From CAVYXK01 sp963708245 (GTDB lineage Bacteria; Pseudomonadota; Alphaproteobacteria; Acetobacterales; Acetobacteraceae), in NCBI GenBank assembly GCA_963708245.1, contig OY970201.1, positions 682,001-746,000 of the forward strand: 64,000 nucleotides of DNA, in the 5' to 3' direction. This document shows, one piece after another, positions 17,168 to 26,153 of this stretch (its first letter is position 1; each line of letters opens with the position of its first letter). The notes beneath the pieces were generated by a model. It was not told the DNA's origin. It ran no database searches and saw only the letters and a list, made by a program, of their open reading frames with translations. Made by a program: the position numbers and the translations under genes.

Positions 17168-17671
17168 TCAGGCCGCCAGTCTGATATCGTGCTTCATCTC
17201 GATGGTGTGCCTGATCAAGCGGTGGGTGCGCTCGATGAAGGCGAGTTTGTCCGCGAGACAGCTCTCGAGAAGCACGCCGACGCCGAGGTGCCCGGTTACG
17301 TCGGCCATGGCGATCAGCGCCACGTACTCGGCGACCCGAAGGTGCATCAAGTGGTTGGCCTTGATCAGGACAAAGAGGGCCTTTGCCGCCGAGCCCTGGA
17401 TCTCGGCGAGCTCGCGCCGGAAGTCCTCGACGAAGACCTCTTGCAGGCGTCCACTGAGCGGAACGGGTTTCTCGCCGATGAGTTGGAAGCACCGGTCCAG
17501 CGAACTGAGGACCTTCTCCTGGAGAAAGGCGCGCGACTGCAGAGCTTCCTTGATATTCGGGTCCTGCGCGACTTCGCCCAGTTCCTCATAGATCTTTGTC
17601 GTTTTCTCAGTGCGTTGACGGAGGTCGCTCAACATTTTGACGAAAAGTTCCTTGGGATTATTCACGGGCAT
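17168..17671 (-). CDS. YciE/YciF-type ferritin-like protein (DUF892)
   Basis: 167 residues, almost wholly helical, beginning MPVNNPKELFVKMLSDLRQ, as in DUF892 proteins (MPIxxxxDLFxxxLxDLYxAE). Periodic Glu and His residues (EKTTKIYEELGEVA, DFRRELAEIQG, IKANHLMHLRVAEYVALI, FIERTHRLIRHTIE) fit a four-helix ferritin-like bundle. These proteins are induced by stress in enterobacteria; the metal and reaction are uncertain. It stands as a single gene followed by a hairpin. Confidence 0.72.
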   Translation of the reverse strand: MPVNNPKELFVKMLSDLRQRTEKTTKIYEELGEVAQDPNIKEALQSRAFLQEKVLSSLDRCFQLIGEKPVPLSGRLQEVFVEDFRRELAEIQGSAAKALFVLIKANHLMHLRVAEYVALIAMADVTGHLGVGVLLESCLADKLAFIERTHRLIRHTIEMKHDIRLAA

Positions 17672-17884
17672 CGAATTTCCTTTTGATTACGGTATCCCAA
17701 CATGGAGCGTTCGAAATGGGTTGCGGTATGGATCACTCCTGTCAAATAAAATGACAGAAATGCACCTCCGACGCAAGCGTCATGGATCGAAACCGACGTA
17801 ATATAGTACAATTTAGCGTGTGATTCGCTAAAGTCCAAGTTGGCGGCGGATTGGGGACCGGGGGGTAGTCCGACACTTTCTGCT

Positions 17885-18214
17885 TCATCGCGGGTGGCGA
17901 GGGGTCCCCAGCGACTTGGAGAGCATCGGCCAATACGCCTGCATCACCGCGAAAATGTAGGCCGTGCTGATGCCGAACAGTAGCATGCCGTCGGCGGCCT
18001 CCAGCGCACCCATCATCCGCCAATGCGGCTCCAGCCTCAGCCCGAAGCACCTCGCGTAGTCATCGCGTCGACGGAATAAAGGATCGCGTCCCTAGACGAG
18101 TCGAGCGCGCCCAGCCACAGATACGCTGCTGCCCAGATCGTGGCCTCTATCCCCATGTAGGACAGCAAGCAGCAATCCGACCCCTCCGATCACGCCAATC
18201 ACGATCGGGATCAT
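17885..18214 (-). pseudogene. Small ion-channel-like membrane protein, broken by two frameshifts
   Basis: Three consecutive minus-strand pieces in different frames join into one family-like protein: MIPIVIGVIGGVGLLLAVLH (from 18214), then MGIEATIWAAAYLWLGALDS...AMTTRGASG, then LRLEPHWRMMGALEAADGML and FAVMQAYWPML with a stop at 17885-17887. This matches a short alphaproteobacterial membrane family annotated as ion-channel-like. The breaks lie near 18145 and 18045. Two helices plus a re-entrant-looking loop can be seen. Two independent indels argue for real decay, though sequencing error cannot be excluded. Confidence 0.65.
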
Positions 18215-18512
18215 GGACTTTAACCAAGGGTCCGAGTCCCGCGAGTTCACGCTGCTGGCGGCCAACAGGTCCAGTCCTGCCGGCGCCGCTGACTGTTGGG
18301 ACACCGAAAAGAGTAGGATCTTGTCGAGGCGAGGGAGTCCCTGATATTGCGCCGAATCGTTATGGCTGCCGTTCTGGTGGGGCTGCTTGCGGCCGGAGCA
18401 ATGTCCGGCGCAAACGGCCATGGCCGGGGCTCGCGTCGCAGGCGGGAGTGCGGTCCACGCTGCGCCGATCTGACATAAGCGCGCCTTTCTATCGGCAACA
18501 CATGCCTAGAAG

Positions 18513-18917
18513 GTGACGTCCATATTCTCGCGACCAATGCCGGAACATTGTTACGAGGGAGACCACGACATTGATCACCAACACGGGCCGAAAACCGACG
18601 AGGAACGGGTGCTGCAGAGCCGGGCCACGCAGGAGCAAGATAGCATCGAGCAATCACGTCTGCTGATGTTCGAGCAGCGTGGTAGCTCGATCTCATGGCC
18701 GTTCCTGATGGTGCTAATCTTCTGGATCTGCGTGCTGTTTCTCGGTTTCGGCCTGTTTGCGCGCTTCAACGCGACCGTCACCGTGGCGCTGTTGGTGGGC
18801 GCGCTCTCGGTCGCGGGTGCGATTCTCCTTATCCTGGAGTTGAGCGAGCCCTACCGCGGCCTTATGCAAATCTCCGACGCACCCTTGCGCAACGCGATTG
18901 CCCAGATCGACCAGTAG
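18513..18917 (+). pseudogene. 5'-truncated DUF4239 membrane protein
   Basis: Residues ~35-134 match the C-terminal half of DUF4239 (bestrophin-like) proteins: SRLLMFEQRGSSISWPFLMV, two membrane spans, SVAGAILLILELSEPYRG, SDAPLRNAIAQ. Normal members are ~250 residues with two more N-terminal spans. Here the first ~34 codons look unrelated, and no frame upstream to 18215 supplies the missing half. The fragment may still be translated from the ATG at 18513 but is probably non-functional. Confidence 0.7.
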
Positions 18918-19053
18918 CTCGCGATCACTGTCCGCTCCTCTGGTCAGCGGTAGATTTGGATGGCTCGTTCTCGCGGTTTCCACCCGTAGCGGTCATGGGC
19001 AGAACCGCTCGTTTGATACGATGTTCGGATCTTCCAGGGAGCGAAAATAACGC

Positions 19054-19082
19054 TTGACAGGAGGAAAATTAACGGCTATAAG
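19054..19082 (+). promoter_or_regulatory. Sigma-70 type promoter giving a leaderless mRNA
   Basis: TTGACA (19054-19059) and TATAAG (19077-19082) are separated by exactly 17 bp. Seven bases later is the ATG at 19090, so transcription should begin at or one base before the start codon. The same spacing is found before the gene at 26154-26846. Confidence 0.8.
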
Positions 19083-19089
19083 CGCCCTC

Positions 19090-19818
19090 ATGTCTGCCAG
19101 CGCCCCACCGAACCACACCAACCTCGCCGACCAACTCCCGGCCGACGTCTATTACCAACTCGTCCACTCGCTATGCCCTACGCTGCCGCCACCACTCACT
19201 CACAGCCCCGAAGACCTCGCCCGGCGAAACCACGCCGCCATCGCCCGCATCGCCGCGCTCTCTCCGGCCAACGCCGCCGAGGCCGATGTTGCCGCGCTCT
19301 ACGTCGCCGCCTCCGAGCAGTGGAAAAATCTCCTGCGACTCGCCCAGGAAGCGGACACAACGTCGTACTGGGCACAGAAATGCCGCGCCCAGGCCAACAG
19401 CATGATGCGCCAGGCGCAGAGTGCGGTGCGCTTGTTGCTGCGCATGCAGGCCGCCCGCCAGAAGACAGAGGCGAACAGCGAAGCCCGCGACCGCGCTGCC
19501 TGGACCGAGCATTGTGCCATCGGCCTGATGGCGCAGGCGCTGTTGAGGCGGCCGGCGCCCGCGCCGATCGCCGAACCAGCACCACCCCCGGCGCCAGAGC
19601 CGCAACCGGAACCCGAGCCGGCGCAGCAACCCCAGCCCGCCCCACTCGTCGCCGCCCAGAATAACAAAGCCATCTCTCCACGAAGGGCCGACCTGCTCCG
19701 CCTGATGGAGAGATTATCCGGCCCGCCCGACGACGACTTGCTTCAGTCGCTTATCACCGCCCTTCTCCCACCTCCCACCACGCCGGACCGCCACTTCGCC
19801 GAAGCCGGAACGGCATAG
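19090..19818 (+). CDS. Orphan proline-rich protein (leaderless, lineage-restricted candidate)
   Basis: 242 residues. The ordered N-terminal half contains LADQLPADVYYQLVHSLCPT and a helical region with many Ala and Gln (SMMRQAQSAVRLLLRMQAAR). Then comes a Pro/Glu/Gln linker (about 155-195) and a short C-terminal helix (ADLLRLMERLSGPPDDDLLQ). No signal peptide, membrane span or catalytic motif. I recognise a similar family of multi-copy hypothetical proteins from Acetobacteraceae but no function. The start at 19090 is chosen because an earlier in-frame codon (19054) lies inside the promoter. There is no ribosome-binding site, consistent with leaderless translation. Confidence 0.75.
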   Translation: MSASAPPNHTNLADQLPADVYYQLVHSLCPTLPPPLTHSPEDLARRNHAAIARIAALSPANAAEADVAALYVAASEQWKNLLRLAQEADTTSYWAQKCRAQANSMMRQAQSAVRLLLRMQAARQKTEANSEARDRAAWTEHCAIGLMAQALLRRPAPAPIAEPAPPPAPEPQPEPEPAQQPQPAPLVAAQNNKAISPRRADLLRLMERLSGPPDDDLLQSLITALLPPPTTPDRHFAEAGTA

Positions 19819-20196
19819 AGCACGGTTCAGGCTGACCGGCATCGATCGATGAGGATCTCAGCCGGTTCGCTTCGCGAACCGCCCGTCGGGTCGTAGCCTG
19901 AGTGCAGGCTCTCTCTCGCTTCGCAGGAGAGGGTGGGGAGAGCTGTCGCTCATCGTGGCAGAATCCTCACCCCAACCCACGCGCCATCTCCGTCCCTCGG
20001 CGAGCATCTGCGGTTTCACCTTGATTGTCTCGTCACATGATCCGACGTGCCGTGCACAGCGAAACGAGACGGTGATGAGAATAGACCGCTTCCATCACGA
20101 CGGGAAAGCCCAGCTCACCACCTGCGGTAGAGGCGGACGAGGTCGCGGCCCACGGCCGTTTCCAGTCCGGCCGAACGTGCTCTAGCAATACCGCCG
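19819..20196. other. Intergenic region with REP-like hairpin
   Basis: No gene recognised. A perfect hairpin CGGTTCGC-TTC-GCGAACCG sits at 19863-19881, and the following GAGAGGGTGGGGAGAG stretch resembles interspersed intergenic sequence of this lineage. Nothing else supported. Confidence 0.5.
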
Positions 20197-20979
20197 ATGA
20201 GTATCGACCTCCCAGCCACTATCCCGCGCGCCGCCCTCGTCACCGGCGGGGCCCGACGACTCGGCCGCGCCATCACTCTGGCCTTGAGCGAGGCCGGCTT
20301 CCAGGTCGCCATCCACTGCCATCGAAGCACAACTGCAGCCCACGACCTGGCATCCGAGATCCATGGCCGGGGCCTCAACGCCATAGTGCTGCGAGCCGAC
20401 CTGACCGCCGAGTCCGAGGTCGAACGGCTACTGCCCGCCGCAACGACCGCGCTCGGTCCGATCGGCGTGCTGGTCAACAACGCCAGCGCCTTCCAGCGCG
20501 ACGAGTGGCATGATGCCAGCCGCGCGTCCTGGGACGCGCATCTGGAACCCAACCTTCGCGCGCCCTTCGTGCTGATGCAGCACTTCGCCCGCGACCTGCC
20601 CGCCGACGCCGAGGGTGTCATCGTCAACATGCTCGACCAGCGGGTGTGGTCGATCACGCCGCATTTCCTCTCCTACACCGTATCCAAGATCGGCCTCTGG
20701 GGGCTGACCCAGGCGATGGCACTGGCGCTGGCGCCGCGCATCCGGGTCAACGGCATTGGCCCCGGGCCCGCACTGCCCAATGCGAGCCAGACCCAGGCGC
20801 AGTTCCTGGCGCAAAGCGCATCGGTGCCGCTCGGCCACGGTCCCTCGCCCGAGGAGGTGGCCCGCGCCGTCCTGGCGATCCTGTCGCTTCCGGCAATGAC
20901 CGGGCAGATGCTTGCCTTGGACGGCGGGCAGCACTTGCAATGGAAGTCCGGCCGGCTTCCCGTCCGGGATGAGGAATAG
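20197..20979 (+). CDS. SDR-family oxidoreductase, pteridine reductase/FolM-like
   Basis: 260 residues. The cofactor motif TGGARRLGRAI has Arg in place of the usual Gly-x-Gly spacing and prefers NADPH, as in pteridine reductases and FolM (dihydromonapterin reductase). The catalytic YxxxK appears in SYTVSKIGLWG. N-N-A-S in LVNNASAF and a C-terminal GGQHL complete the fold. In many alphaproteobacteria such a gene precedes folB and serves pterin metabolism; here the next gene is uvrC, so the role is assigned by motif only. Confidence 0.85.
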   Translation: MSIDLPATIPRAALVTGGARRLGRAITLALSEAGFQVAIHCHRSTTAAHDLASEIHGRGLNAIVLRADLTAESEVERLLPAATTALGPIGVLVNNASAFQRDEWHDASRASWDAHLEPNLRAPFVLMQHFARDLPADAEGVIVNMLDQRVWSITPHFLSYTVSKIGLWGLTQAMALALAPRIRVNGIGPGPALPNASQTQAQFLAQSASVPLGHGPSPEEVARAVLAILSLPAMTGQMLALDGGQHLQWKSGRLPVRDEE

Positions 20980-21343
20980 GCTGTGCCAGTTTTCAATTCC
21001 CGACCGTGCTATTATCCCGACGGGCTCGCAGGTGCGGCACCCGCTCCCACCGCAGCGGAGAGCCTGCGGCGGGATTTGTCCACCCGGTCAGGTGGGGAGG
21101 CACTGTAACAACAGCAGGATGGCATGCCGTTCTGATGACGAAAAGGTTTTCCAGGAAATGCTGTGAAATCAGTGGATTGGATTTGTGCCTATAGATTAAG
21201 CAAAATCGTACAAATCCAAGAAACAGGCCGATCTCGCAAAATCGCGAGCCGATATACTCACAGAGTTATGCACAGGTTTGGGGACAATGCGACATTACCG
21301 TGACAAAATGGGTGTCTCTTCAACCCATCGTTAAGTCCTGCCG
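20980..21343. other. Intergenic region upstream of uvrC
   Basis: No gene recognised. It is AT-richer than its flanks (e.g. 21150-21230), carries a CTCGC-AAAAT-GCGAG-type hairpin near 21234-21250 and a lone TTATGCACA resembling a DnaA box. Probably the uvrC promoter region; exact elements not assignable. Confidence 0.45.
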
Positions 21344-23227
21344 ATGAGCGATAACGGGGCGACGGCTCCGCCAGCCGGGGTGGCGGCGATCGAGACAGCG
21401 CTGGCGACGATGCCGGCGAACCCCGGCGTGTACCGTATGCTCGATGCTAAGGGCGACGCGCTCTACGTCGGCAAGGCCCGCAGCCTGAAGCGGCGGGTCG
21501 CGGCCTACACCCAGCTTGGACGGCTGCCAGAGCGGCTGCGGCGCATGGTGACCGAAACCGCGGCGCTGGAGATCGTCACCACGCACACCGAGGCCGAGGC
21601 GCTGCTGCTCGAGGCCAACCTGATCAAGCGCCTCAAGCCGCGCTTTAATATCGTGCTGCGCGACGACAAGTCGTACCCCTGGCTGATGCTGACCGAGGAC
21701 CACCCGTTCCCGCAGATCGCCAAGCACCGCGGCGCCCAGCTTCGCAAGGGCAGCTACTGGGGACCCTTCGCCTCGGCTTGGGCGGTGAACCAGACGGTCA
21801 CGGCGATGCAGCGGGTGTTCCTGCTCCGCTCCTGCGCCGATACCGTCTTCTCCAACCGCACGCGCCCCTGCCTGCTGTACCAGATTCGCCGCTGCTCGGC
21901 GCCCTGCGTCGGCCGGATCAGCCAGGAGGACTATGCGCGCCTGACCGCGCAGGCGAAGGCGTTCCTCGCCGGCAAGTCGGCCAGCGTGCAGAAGGAACTG
22001 GCCGCCGAGATGGAGCAGGCCGCGGAGGCATTGGAATTCGAGCACGCCGCCGCGGTGCGCGACCGCATCCGTGCGCTGACTTTCGTGCAGGGCAGCGACG
22101 TGATCAATCCCGCCAGCCTGCAGGACGCCGATATCATCGCGGCCTGGCAGATGGCCGGGCAGACCTGTGTGCAGGTGTTCTTCGTTCGCGGGGGGCGCAA
22201 TAACGGCAACCGCGCCTTCTTCCCGACCCATGCCCGCCAGGAGGAGGCCGGCACGGTGCTCGCCGCCTTCGTCGCCCAGTTCTACGACGACAAGCCGCCG
22301 CCGCCCTGTGTGCTGACCAACCATCCCCTGCCAGAGCAGGAACTGGTGGCCGAGGCCCTCAGCCTGAAGGCCGGCCGGAAGGTGGAGATCGTGGTGCCGC
22401 AGCGCGGCGAGAAGCGGGCCGTCGTACAGCACGCCGAGCTCAACGCGCGCGAGGCGCTGGAACGCAAGCTCGCGGAGGCGGCCGGACAAGCGAAGCTGCT
22501 GGAAGGCGTCGCCCAGGTGTTCCACCTGGCCGCGCCACCGGAACGGATTGAGGTGTATGACAACAGCCACATCATGGGCGCCAATCCCTACGGGGTTATG
22601 ATCGTTGCCGGCCCGGAGGGCTTCACCAAGGCCGCCTACAGGAAGTTCTCCATCCGCGGACAGCTCACCCCCGGCGACGATTTCGCCATGATGCGCGAGG
22701 TGCTGCAGCGCCGCTTCGGCCGCGCCCTGCGTGAACAGGCCGAGGGCGAGAAGCCCGGCTGGCCCGACCTCGTGCTGATCGACGGCGGCGCCGGCCAGCT
22801 CTCGGCCGCGCGGGAGGTGCTGGCAGATCTCGGCGTGGCGGACGTCCCCCTGGTAGCGATTGCCAAGGGCCCCGACCGCGACGCCGGCCGGGAATGGTTC
22901 TTCACCGACGGGCTGGAGCCGTTCCAGCTCCCACCGCGCGATCCCGTGCTCTATTTCCTCCAGCGGCTGCGCGACGAGGCCCACCGATTCGCGATCACGA
23001 CTCATCGCACCGGTCGCTCGAAGACGCTGACCCGCAGCGAGCTTGATGAAATCTCCGGCATCGGCGCCGCTCGCAAACGTGCGTTGCTGAACCATTTCGG
23101 GTCCGCCCGCGGCGTGAAGATGGCCGGGCTCGCCGATCTCGAAGCGGCTCCGGGGATCAGCCGGGAGACGGCGCGCCGGGTCTATGCGCATTTCCATCCC
23201 GGGGTGCGTGTCGAGGGCGTTTCCTAA
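21344..23227 (+). CDS. uvrC: Excinuclease ABC subunit C
   Basis: 627 residues, the full family length. The N-terminal GIY-YIG nuclease (about 22-100) contains NPGVYRMLDAKGDALYVGKA, the site of the 3' incision. The cysteine cluster RPCLLYQIRRCSAPCVG, a UVR helical hairpin (about 205-240, binding UvrB), the RNase H-like endonuclease domain with EVYDNSHIMG and LVLIDGGAGQL for the 5' incision, and two C-terminal helix-hairpin-helix motifs (ISGIGAARKRALLNHFGS) follow in order. It acts with UvrA/UvrB in nucleotide excision repair. pgsA follows directly. Confidence 0.97.
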   Translation: MSDNGATAPPAGVAAIETALATMPANPGVYRMLDAKGDALYVGKARSLKRRVAAYTQLGRLPERLRRMVTETAALEIVTTHTEAEALLLEANLIKRLKPRFNIVLRDDKSYPWLMLTEDHPFPQIAKHRGAQLRKGSYWGPFASAWAVNQTVTAMQRVFLLRSCADTVFSNRTRPCLLYQIRRCSAPCVGRISQEDYARLTAQAKAFLAGKSASVQKELAAEMEQAAEALEFEHAAAVRDRIRALTFVQGSDVINPASLQDADIIAAWQMAGQTCVQVFFVRGGRNNGNRAFFPTHARQEEAGTVLAAFVAQFYDDKPPPPCVLTNHPLPEQELVAEALSLKAGRKVEIVVPQRGEKRAVVQHAELNAREALERKLAEAAGQAKLLEGVAQVFHLAAPPERIEVYDNSHIMGANPYGVMIVAGPEGFTKAAYRKFSIRGQLTPGDDFAMMREVLQRRFGRALREQAEGEKPGWPDLVLIDGGAGQLSAAREVLADLGVADVPLVAIAKGPDRDAGREWFFTDGLEPFQLPPRDPVLYFLQRLRDEAHRFAITTHRTGRSKTLTRSELDEISGIGAARKRALLNHFGSARGVKMAGLADLEAAPGISRETARRVYAHFHPGVRVEGVS

Positions 23228-23257
23228 GTCACCGTGGCACGGTACTCTCACGCTTCG

Positions 23258-23875
23258 ATGCTCACCGACCTGCCGAACCTGCTCACGCTCTCGCGCATTG
23301 CCAGCATTCCTCTGCTGGCGGTGCTGTTGGCGGTGCGGCTACCCGCGGCGGATTTGGCGGCGTGTGTCGTGTTCAGCGTCGCCGCCATCACCGATTATCT
23401 GGACGGCCGCATCGCCCGCAGCCGGCGCCTGCAGTCGAATTTCGGCCGCATGCTCGACCCGATCGCCGACAAGCTGCTGGTTGGCGCCACGTTGATGTTG
23501 CTCGCCGGCGAAGGGCGGTTCAGCGGATGGACGCTTTATCCGGCCGTCGTCATCCTGCTGCGCGAGATTCTGGTCAGCGGCTTGCGGGAGTATCTGGCCG
23601 AGATCCGCATGGGGCTGCCGGTGACGCCCCTCGCCAAATGGAAGACGGGCTTCCAGATGGGCGCGCTCGGCACATTGCTGGCAGGCGACCGGTCGGCGGC
23701 ATTGCTGCATCTGGGGTTCCTGCCGGTGAACCTGATCGGAGCCTCGATGCTCTGGGTTGCAGCCGTGCTGACCCTTGTCACCGGGTGGGATTACCTCATG
23801 GCGGGACTGCGCCACGCCTCGAACCCGCCGCCGCGGGCTGCCGTGCCCGGCGGTGCGGCGCAGCCACCGTCCTAA
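23258..23875 (+). CDS. pgsA: CDP-diacylglycerol--glycerol-3-phosphate 3-phosphatidyltransferase
   Basis: Membrane enzyme making phosphatidylglycerophosphate, the committed step to PG and cardiolipin. The CDP-alcohol phosphotransferase motif is complete: DYLDGRIAR...GRMLDPIADK. About five to six membrane spans follow. I start at the ATG giving MLTDLPNLLTLSRI, the typical PgsA beginning; a GTG 24 bp upstream (23234) is an alternative. The last ~20 residues are a Pro/Ala-rich tail. It lies 30 bp after uvrC, an order shared by many alphaproteobacteria. Confidence 0.93.
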   Translation: MLTDLPNLLTLSRIASIPLLAVLLAVRLPAADLAACVVFSVAAITDYLDGRIARSRRLQSNFGRMLDPIADKLLVGATLMLLAGEGRFSGWTLYPAVVILLREILVSGLREYLAEIRMGLPVTPLAKWKTGFQMGALGTLLAGDRSAALLHLGFLPVNLIGASMLWVAAVLTLVTGWDYLMAGLRHASNPPPRAAVPGGAAQPPS

Positions 23876-23884
23876 CCGGGCGGC

Positions 23885-24388
23885 GTGAAGGTACTCGGCA
23901 TCGTCGGCTGGTCCGGCAGCGGCAAGACCACCCTGATCACCGGGCTGCTGCCGGTACTGCGAAGCCGCGGTTTGACGGTCTCCACCGTCAAGCACGCGCA
24001 TCATGGCTTCGACATGGATCGGCCCGGGAAGGACACATTCCGGCACCGGGCGGCCGGCGCGCACGAGGTGCTGGTGGCATCGGCGCATCGCTGGGCGCTG
24101 CTGCACGAGGTGGATGGCCCGGAACCGCGGCTGCCAGACCTGCTGGCGCGGCTCGAGCCGGTCGATCTCGTGCTGGTCGAGGGATTCAAGACGCATCCGT
24201 TCCCGAAGCTGGAAGTGCACCGTCCAGCGCTCGGGCGGCCGCCGATCTGGCCCACCGAGCCCCAAGTGATTGCAGTTGCGGCCGATACTGTCGAATTCGG
24301 CTGCGATCGGCTGGTTCTGCCCTTGAACGATCCCGCTGCGATTGCGGAATGGGTTGTTGGCACGATATCCAGTCTCGTGGACTCTTGA
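23885..24388 (+). CDS. mobB: Molybdopterin-guanine dinucleotide biosynthesis protein B
   Basis: 167-residue P-loop GTP-binding protein assisting GMP attachment to molybdopterin by MobA. The Walker A motif is GWSGSGKT (8-15). VKHAHHGFDMDRPGKDTFRHR and DLVLVEGFK are family hallmarks. GTG start. It lies between pgsA and the moaD/moaE genes, which groups cofactor assembly steps. MobA is not in the window. Confidence 0.92.
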   Translation: MKVLGIVGWSGSGKTTLITGLLPVLRSRGLTVSTVKHAHHGFDMDRPGKDTFRHRAAGAHEVLVASAHRWALLHEVDGPEPRLPDLLARLEPVDLVLVEGFKTHPFPKLEVHRPALGRPPIWPTEPQVIAVAADTVEFGCDRLVLPLNDPAAIAEWVVGTISSLVDS

Positions 24389-24474
24389 GCCGTGCGCTCG
24401 CTGACGGCAATGTGCGCGGCGATCGGCCGTGCGGCGCCGGTCGCATCGCTTACCAGCCGTCCGGAGCCTCGATC

Positions 24475-25050
24475 ATGTGGCGCCTTGCCTTGCTCGGCCT
24501 CTGTCTGAGCCTGTCCGGCTGCGAGTTCTCCTCCTGGCGCACGTTCCCGTTCGTTGCCGGGCAGGACCCCAATATGCCGGCGGGCGCCAGTGAGAACCTG
24601 CGACGAGCCCAGGGCATCCCGGTCAACGTCGAACCGCTGACCGTAGAGCCGGGCAATGTATGGCCCGGCCCGGTTCAGAGCGAGCCCACACTGGAGTCGC
24701 TGGAGAAGGAAGGCACGCAGTTGCCCGGCCAAGCGACGCCCCCGGCCTTGCCACCTGTGCCAGGCAGCTCCACGCCTCCCGGCAATTACCAGCCGCCGCC
24801 TCCGGTCACTCCAATTCCGCCGATCACTCCGCCGGCGGCTCCGGCGGCGCCGCCAGTCGCCGGGATGCCGACCTATCAGACGCCGCAAGGCACGGCGGTT
24901 CCCAGCGGCGGCACCGGCGCCTACCAGACTCTGACCATGCCGAACGGCACGACGGCCATCGTCGTTCCCAACGGCAACGGGACCAGCACTATCATCAACT
25001 CGAATGGCACGGTGCAGACGGTACCGACGCCTCAGGTGCCGAAGCCCTAA
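24475..25050 (+). CDS. Proline-rich lipoprotein
   Basis: 191 residues. The N-terminus MWRLALLGLCLSLSGC ends in a lipobox (LSGC) with lipidated Cys16, so it is a membrane-anchored lipoprotein. The mature part is Pro-rich (about 90-135, PPPPVTPIPPITPPAAPAAPP) and then Gly/Asn/Thr-rich with repeats around PNGTTAIVVPNGNGTSTIIN. Extended, probably periplasm-spanning. No enzymatic motif. It sits inside the molybdenum-cofactor gene string, but no link to that pathway is visible. Confidence 0.8.
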   Translation: MWRLALLGLCLSLSGCEFSSWRTFPFVAGQDPNMPAGASENLRRAQGIPVNVEPLTVEPGNVWPGPVQSEPTLESLEKEGTQLPGQATPPALPPVPGSSTPPGNYQPPPPVTPIPPITPPAAPAAPPVAGMPTYQTPQGTAVPSGGTGAYQTLTMPNGTTAIVVPNGNGTSTIINSNGTVQTVPTPQVPKP

Positions 25051-25059
25051 ATAGGGGAG

Positions 25060-25332
25060 ATGACCAACGCCTCCCGCCCGCTAACGGTCCTCTATTTCGC
25101 CTGGCTGCGTGAGCGTGTCGGGACGGGGGAGGAGTCGTTGGTCCTGCCCTCCGCCATCGGCACAGTCGGTGAGTTGATGGGGTGGTTGGCCCAGCGCAGT
25201 CCTCGCCACGCCGCGGCATTCGAGAATCGGCGCGCGATACGCTGCGCGGTGAACCAGGACTTTGCCGATCTTGATGCGCCGGTTCGGCCCGGTGATGAGG
25301 TCGCTTTCTTTCCACCGGTCACCGGCGGTTGA
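25060..25332 (+). CDS. moaD: Molybdopterin synthase small subunit
   Basis: 90-residue ubiquitin-like sulfur carrier ending in the required Gly-Gly (PPVTGG), whose C-terminal thiocarboxylate donates sulfur to precursor Z. LYFAWLRERVG and NQDFADLDAPVRPGDEVAFF match the family. It overlaps moaE at TGATG, so the two subunits are coupled. Confidence 0.93.
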   Translation: MTNASRPLTVLYFAWLRERVGTGEESLVLPSAIGTVGELMGWLAQRSPRHAAAFENRRAIRCAVNQDFADLDAPVRPGDEVAFFPPVTGG

Positions 25333-25796
25333 TGGATACTGCCATGGCACGCATCCGGGTGCAGACGGAGGATTTCGACATCGGCGCCGAGATTGCGGTG
25401 CTGACCCAGGGCCGCACGGCGATCGGCGGCATCGGTTGCTTCGTTGGCACCGTCCGCGACGATCGCCAGGGCCGCCCGCTCGTCGCCCTTTGCCTCGAGC
25501 ACTATCCGGCGATGACCGAGCGGGCGATTGCGCGGATCGTTGCCGAGGCCGAGCAGCGCTGGCTGCTTCTTGGCTGCACCGTCATCCATCGCGTGGGCCG
25601 GCTGGTGCCGGGGGCAAACATCGTGCTGGTGCTGGCTGCTTCTGCGCACCGGCAGGCCGCGTTGGATGCGGTCGCGTTCCTGATCGACTGGCTGAAGACA
25701 AAGGCGCCGTTCTGGAAGAAGGAGGAATTCGCCGGCGGCGAGGCGGCGTGGGTGGGAGCTCGCGACGCGGACGAAACGGCCGCCGCGCGGTGGTAA
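25332..25796 (+). CDS. moaE: Molybdopterin synthase catalytic subunit
   Basis: 154 residues; with MoaD it converts cPMP to molybdopterin. Family signatures are IGCFVGTVRDD, CLEHYPAMTERAIARI, VIHRVGRLVPG and the active-site lysine region LKTKAPFWKKEEF. Its ATG overlaps the moaD stop. The C-terminal ~10 residues are variable. Confidence 0.93.
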   Translation: MDTAMARIRVQTEDFDIGAEIAVLTQGRTAIGGIGCFVGTVRDDRQGRPLVALCLEHYPAMTERAIARIVAEAEQRWLLLGCTVIHRVGRLVPGANIVLVLAASAHRQAALDAVAFLIDWLKTKAPFWKKEEFAGGEAAWVGARDADETAAARW

Positions 25797-26153
25797 CGCC
25801 CCCTTCGGTAATCGCCGGAGAAAGGTCAAGCGGTCGGTCGACACACGTCCCCGCCGTGTTTCTAAATTAGTTTGTCGCCTGCGCCGGCTCTAACGACAGC
25901 GCCATTCTGGGAGGCGTGGCTCAGCCAATCTTTCCAGCTTTGCGCAACCGAGGTGGCTCCGGCCCCTTGGGTCTTGGTGGCGGAATCCCCCCGGAACAAG
26001 TTCGGGGTTTTCCGCCGCACGGCGCGGGCATCGCAAGCGGGTCCCGCAAGGGCAGGGGAGTTTTGAGCGAATCCCAATGGCGGAGCCGGCCGTGCGCCAG
26101 CCCCGCGGATCACGCCTGGTGGCCGGGTCAAGGCCGGCCATGACGCTGGGGGT
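25797..26153. other. Intergenic region between moaE and the orphan gene
   Basis: No convincing gene on either strand. The only structured element is the hairpin at 25989-26011 described separately. Confidence 0.45.
25989..26011 (+). terminator. Hairpin with T-run, probable terminator
   Basis: CCCC-G-GAAC-AA-GTTC-GGGG followed by TTTT. The stem is 8 bp with one bulged G. It lies ~190 bp past moaE, between convergent genes. Confidence 0.5.

Noticed and set aside
21258..21275. DnaA-box-like TTATGCACA in an AT-richer stretch, possible origin
   Set aside because: Single box with one mismatch, no cluster and no replication genes nearby.
21320..23251. 643-codon open frame opposite uvrC
   Set aside because: High-GC shadow: it covers uvrC exactly, has no family features and no start context.
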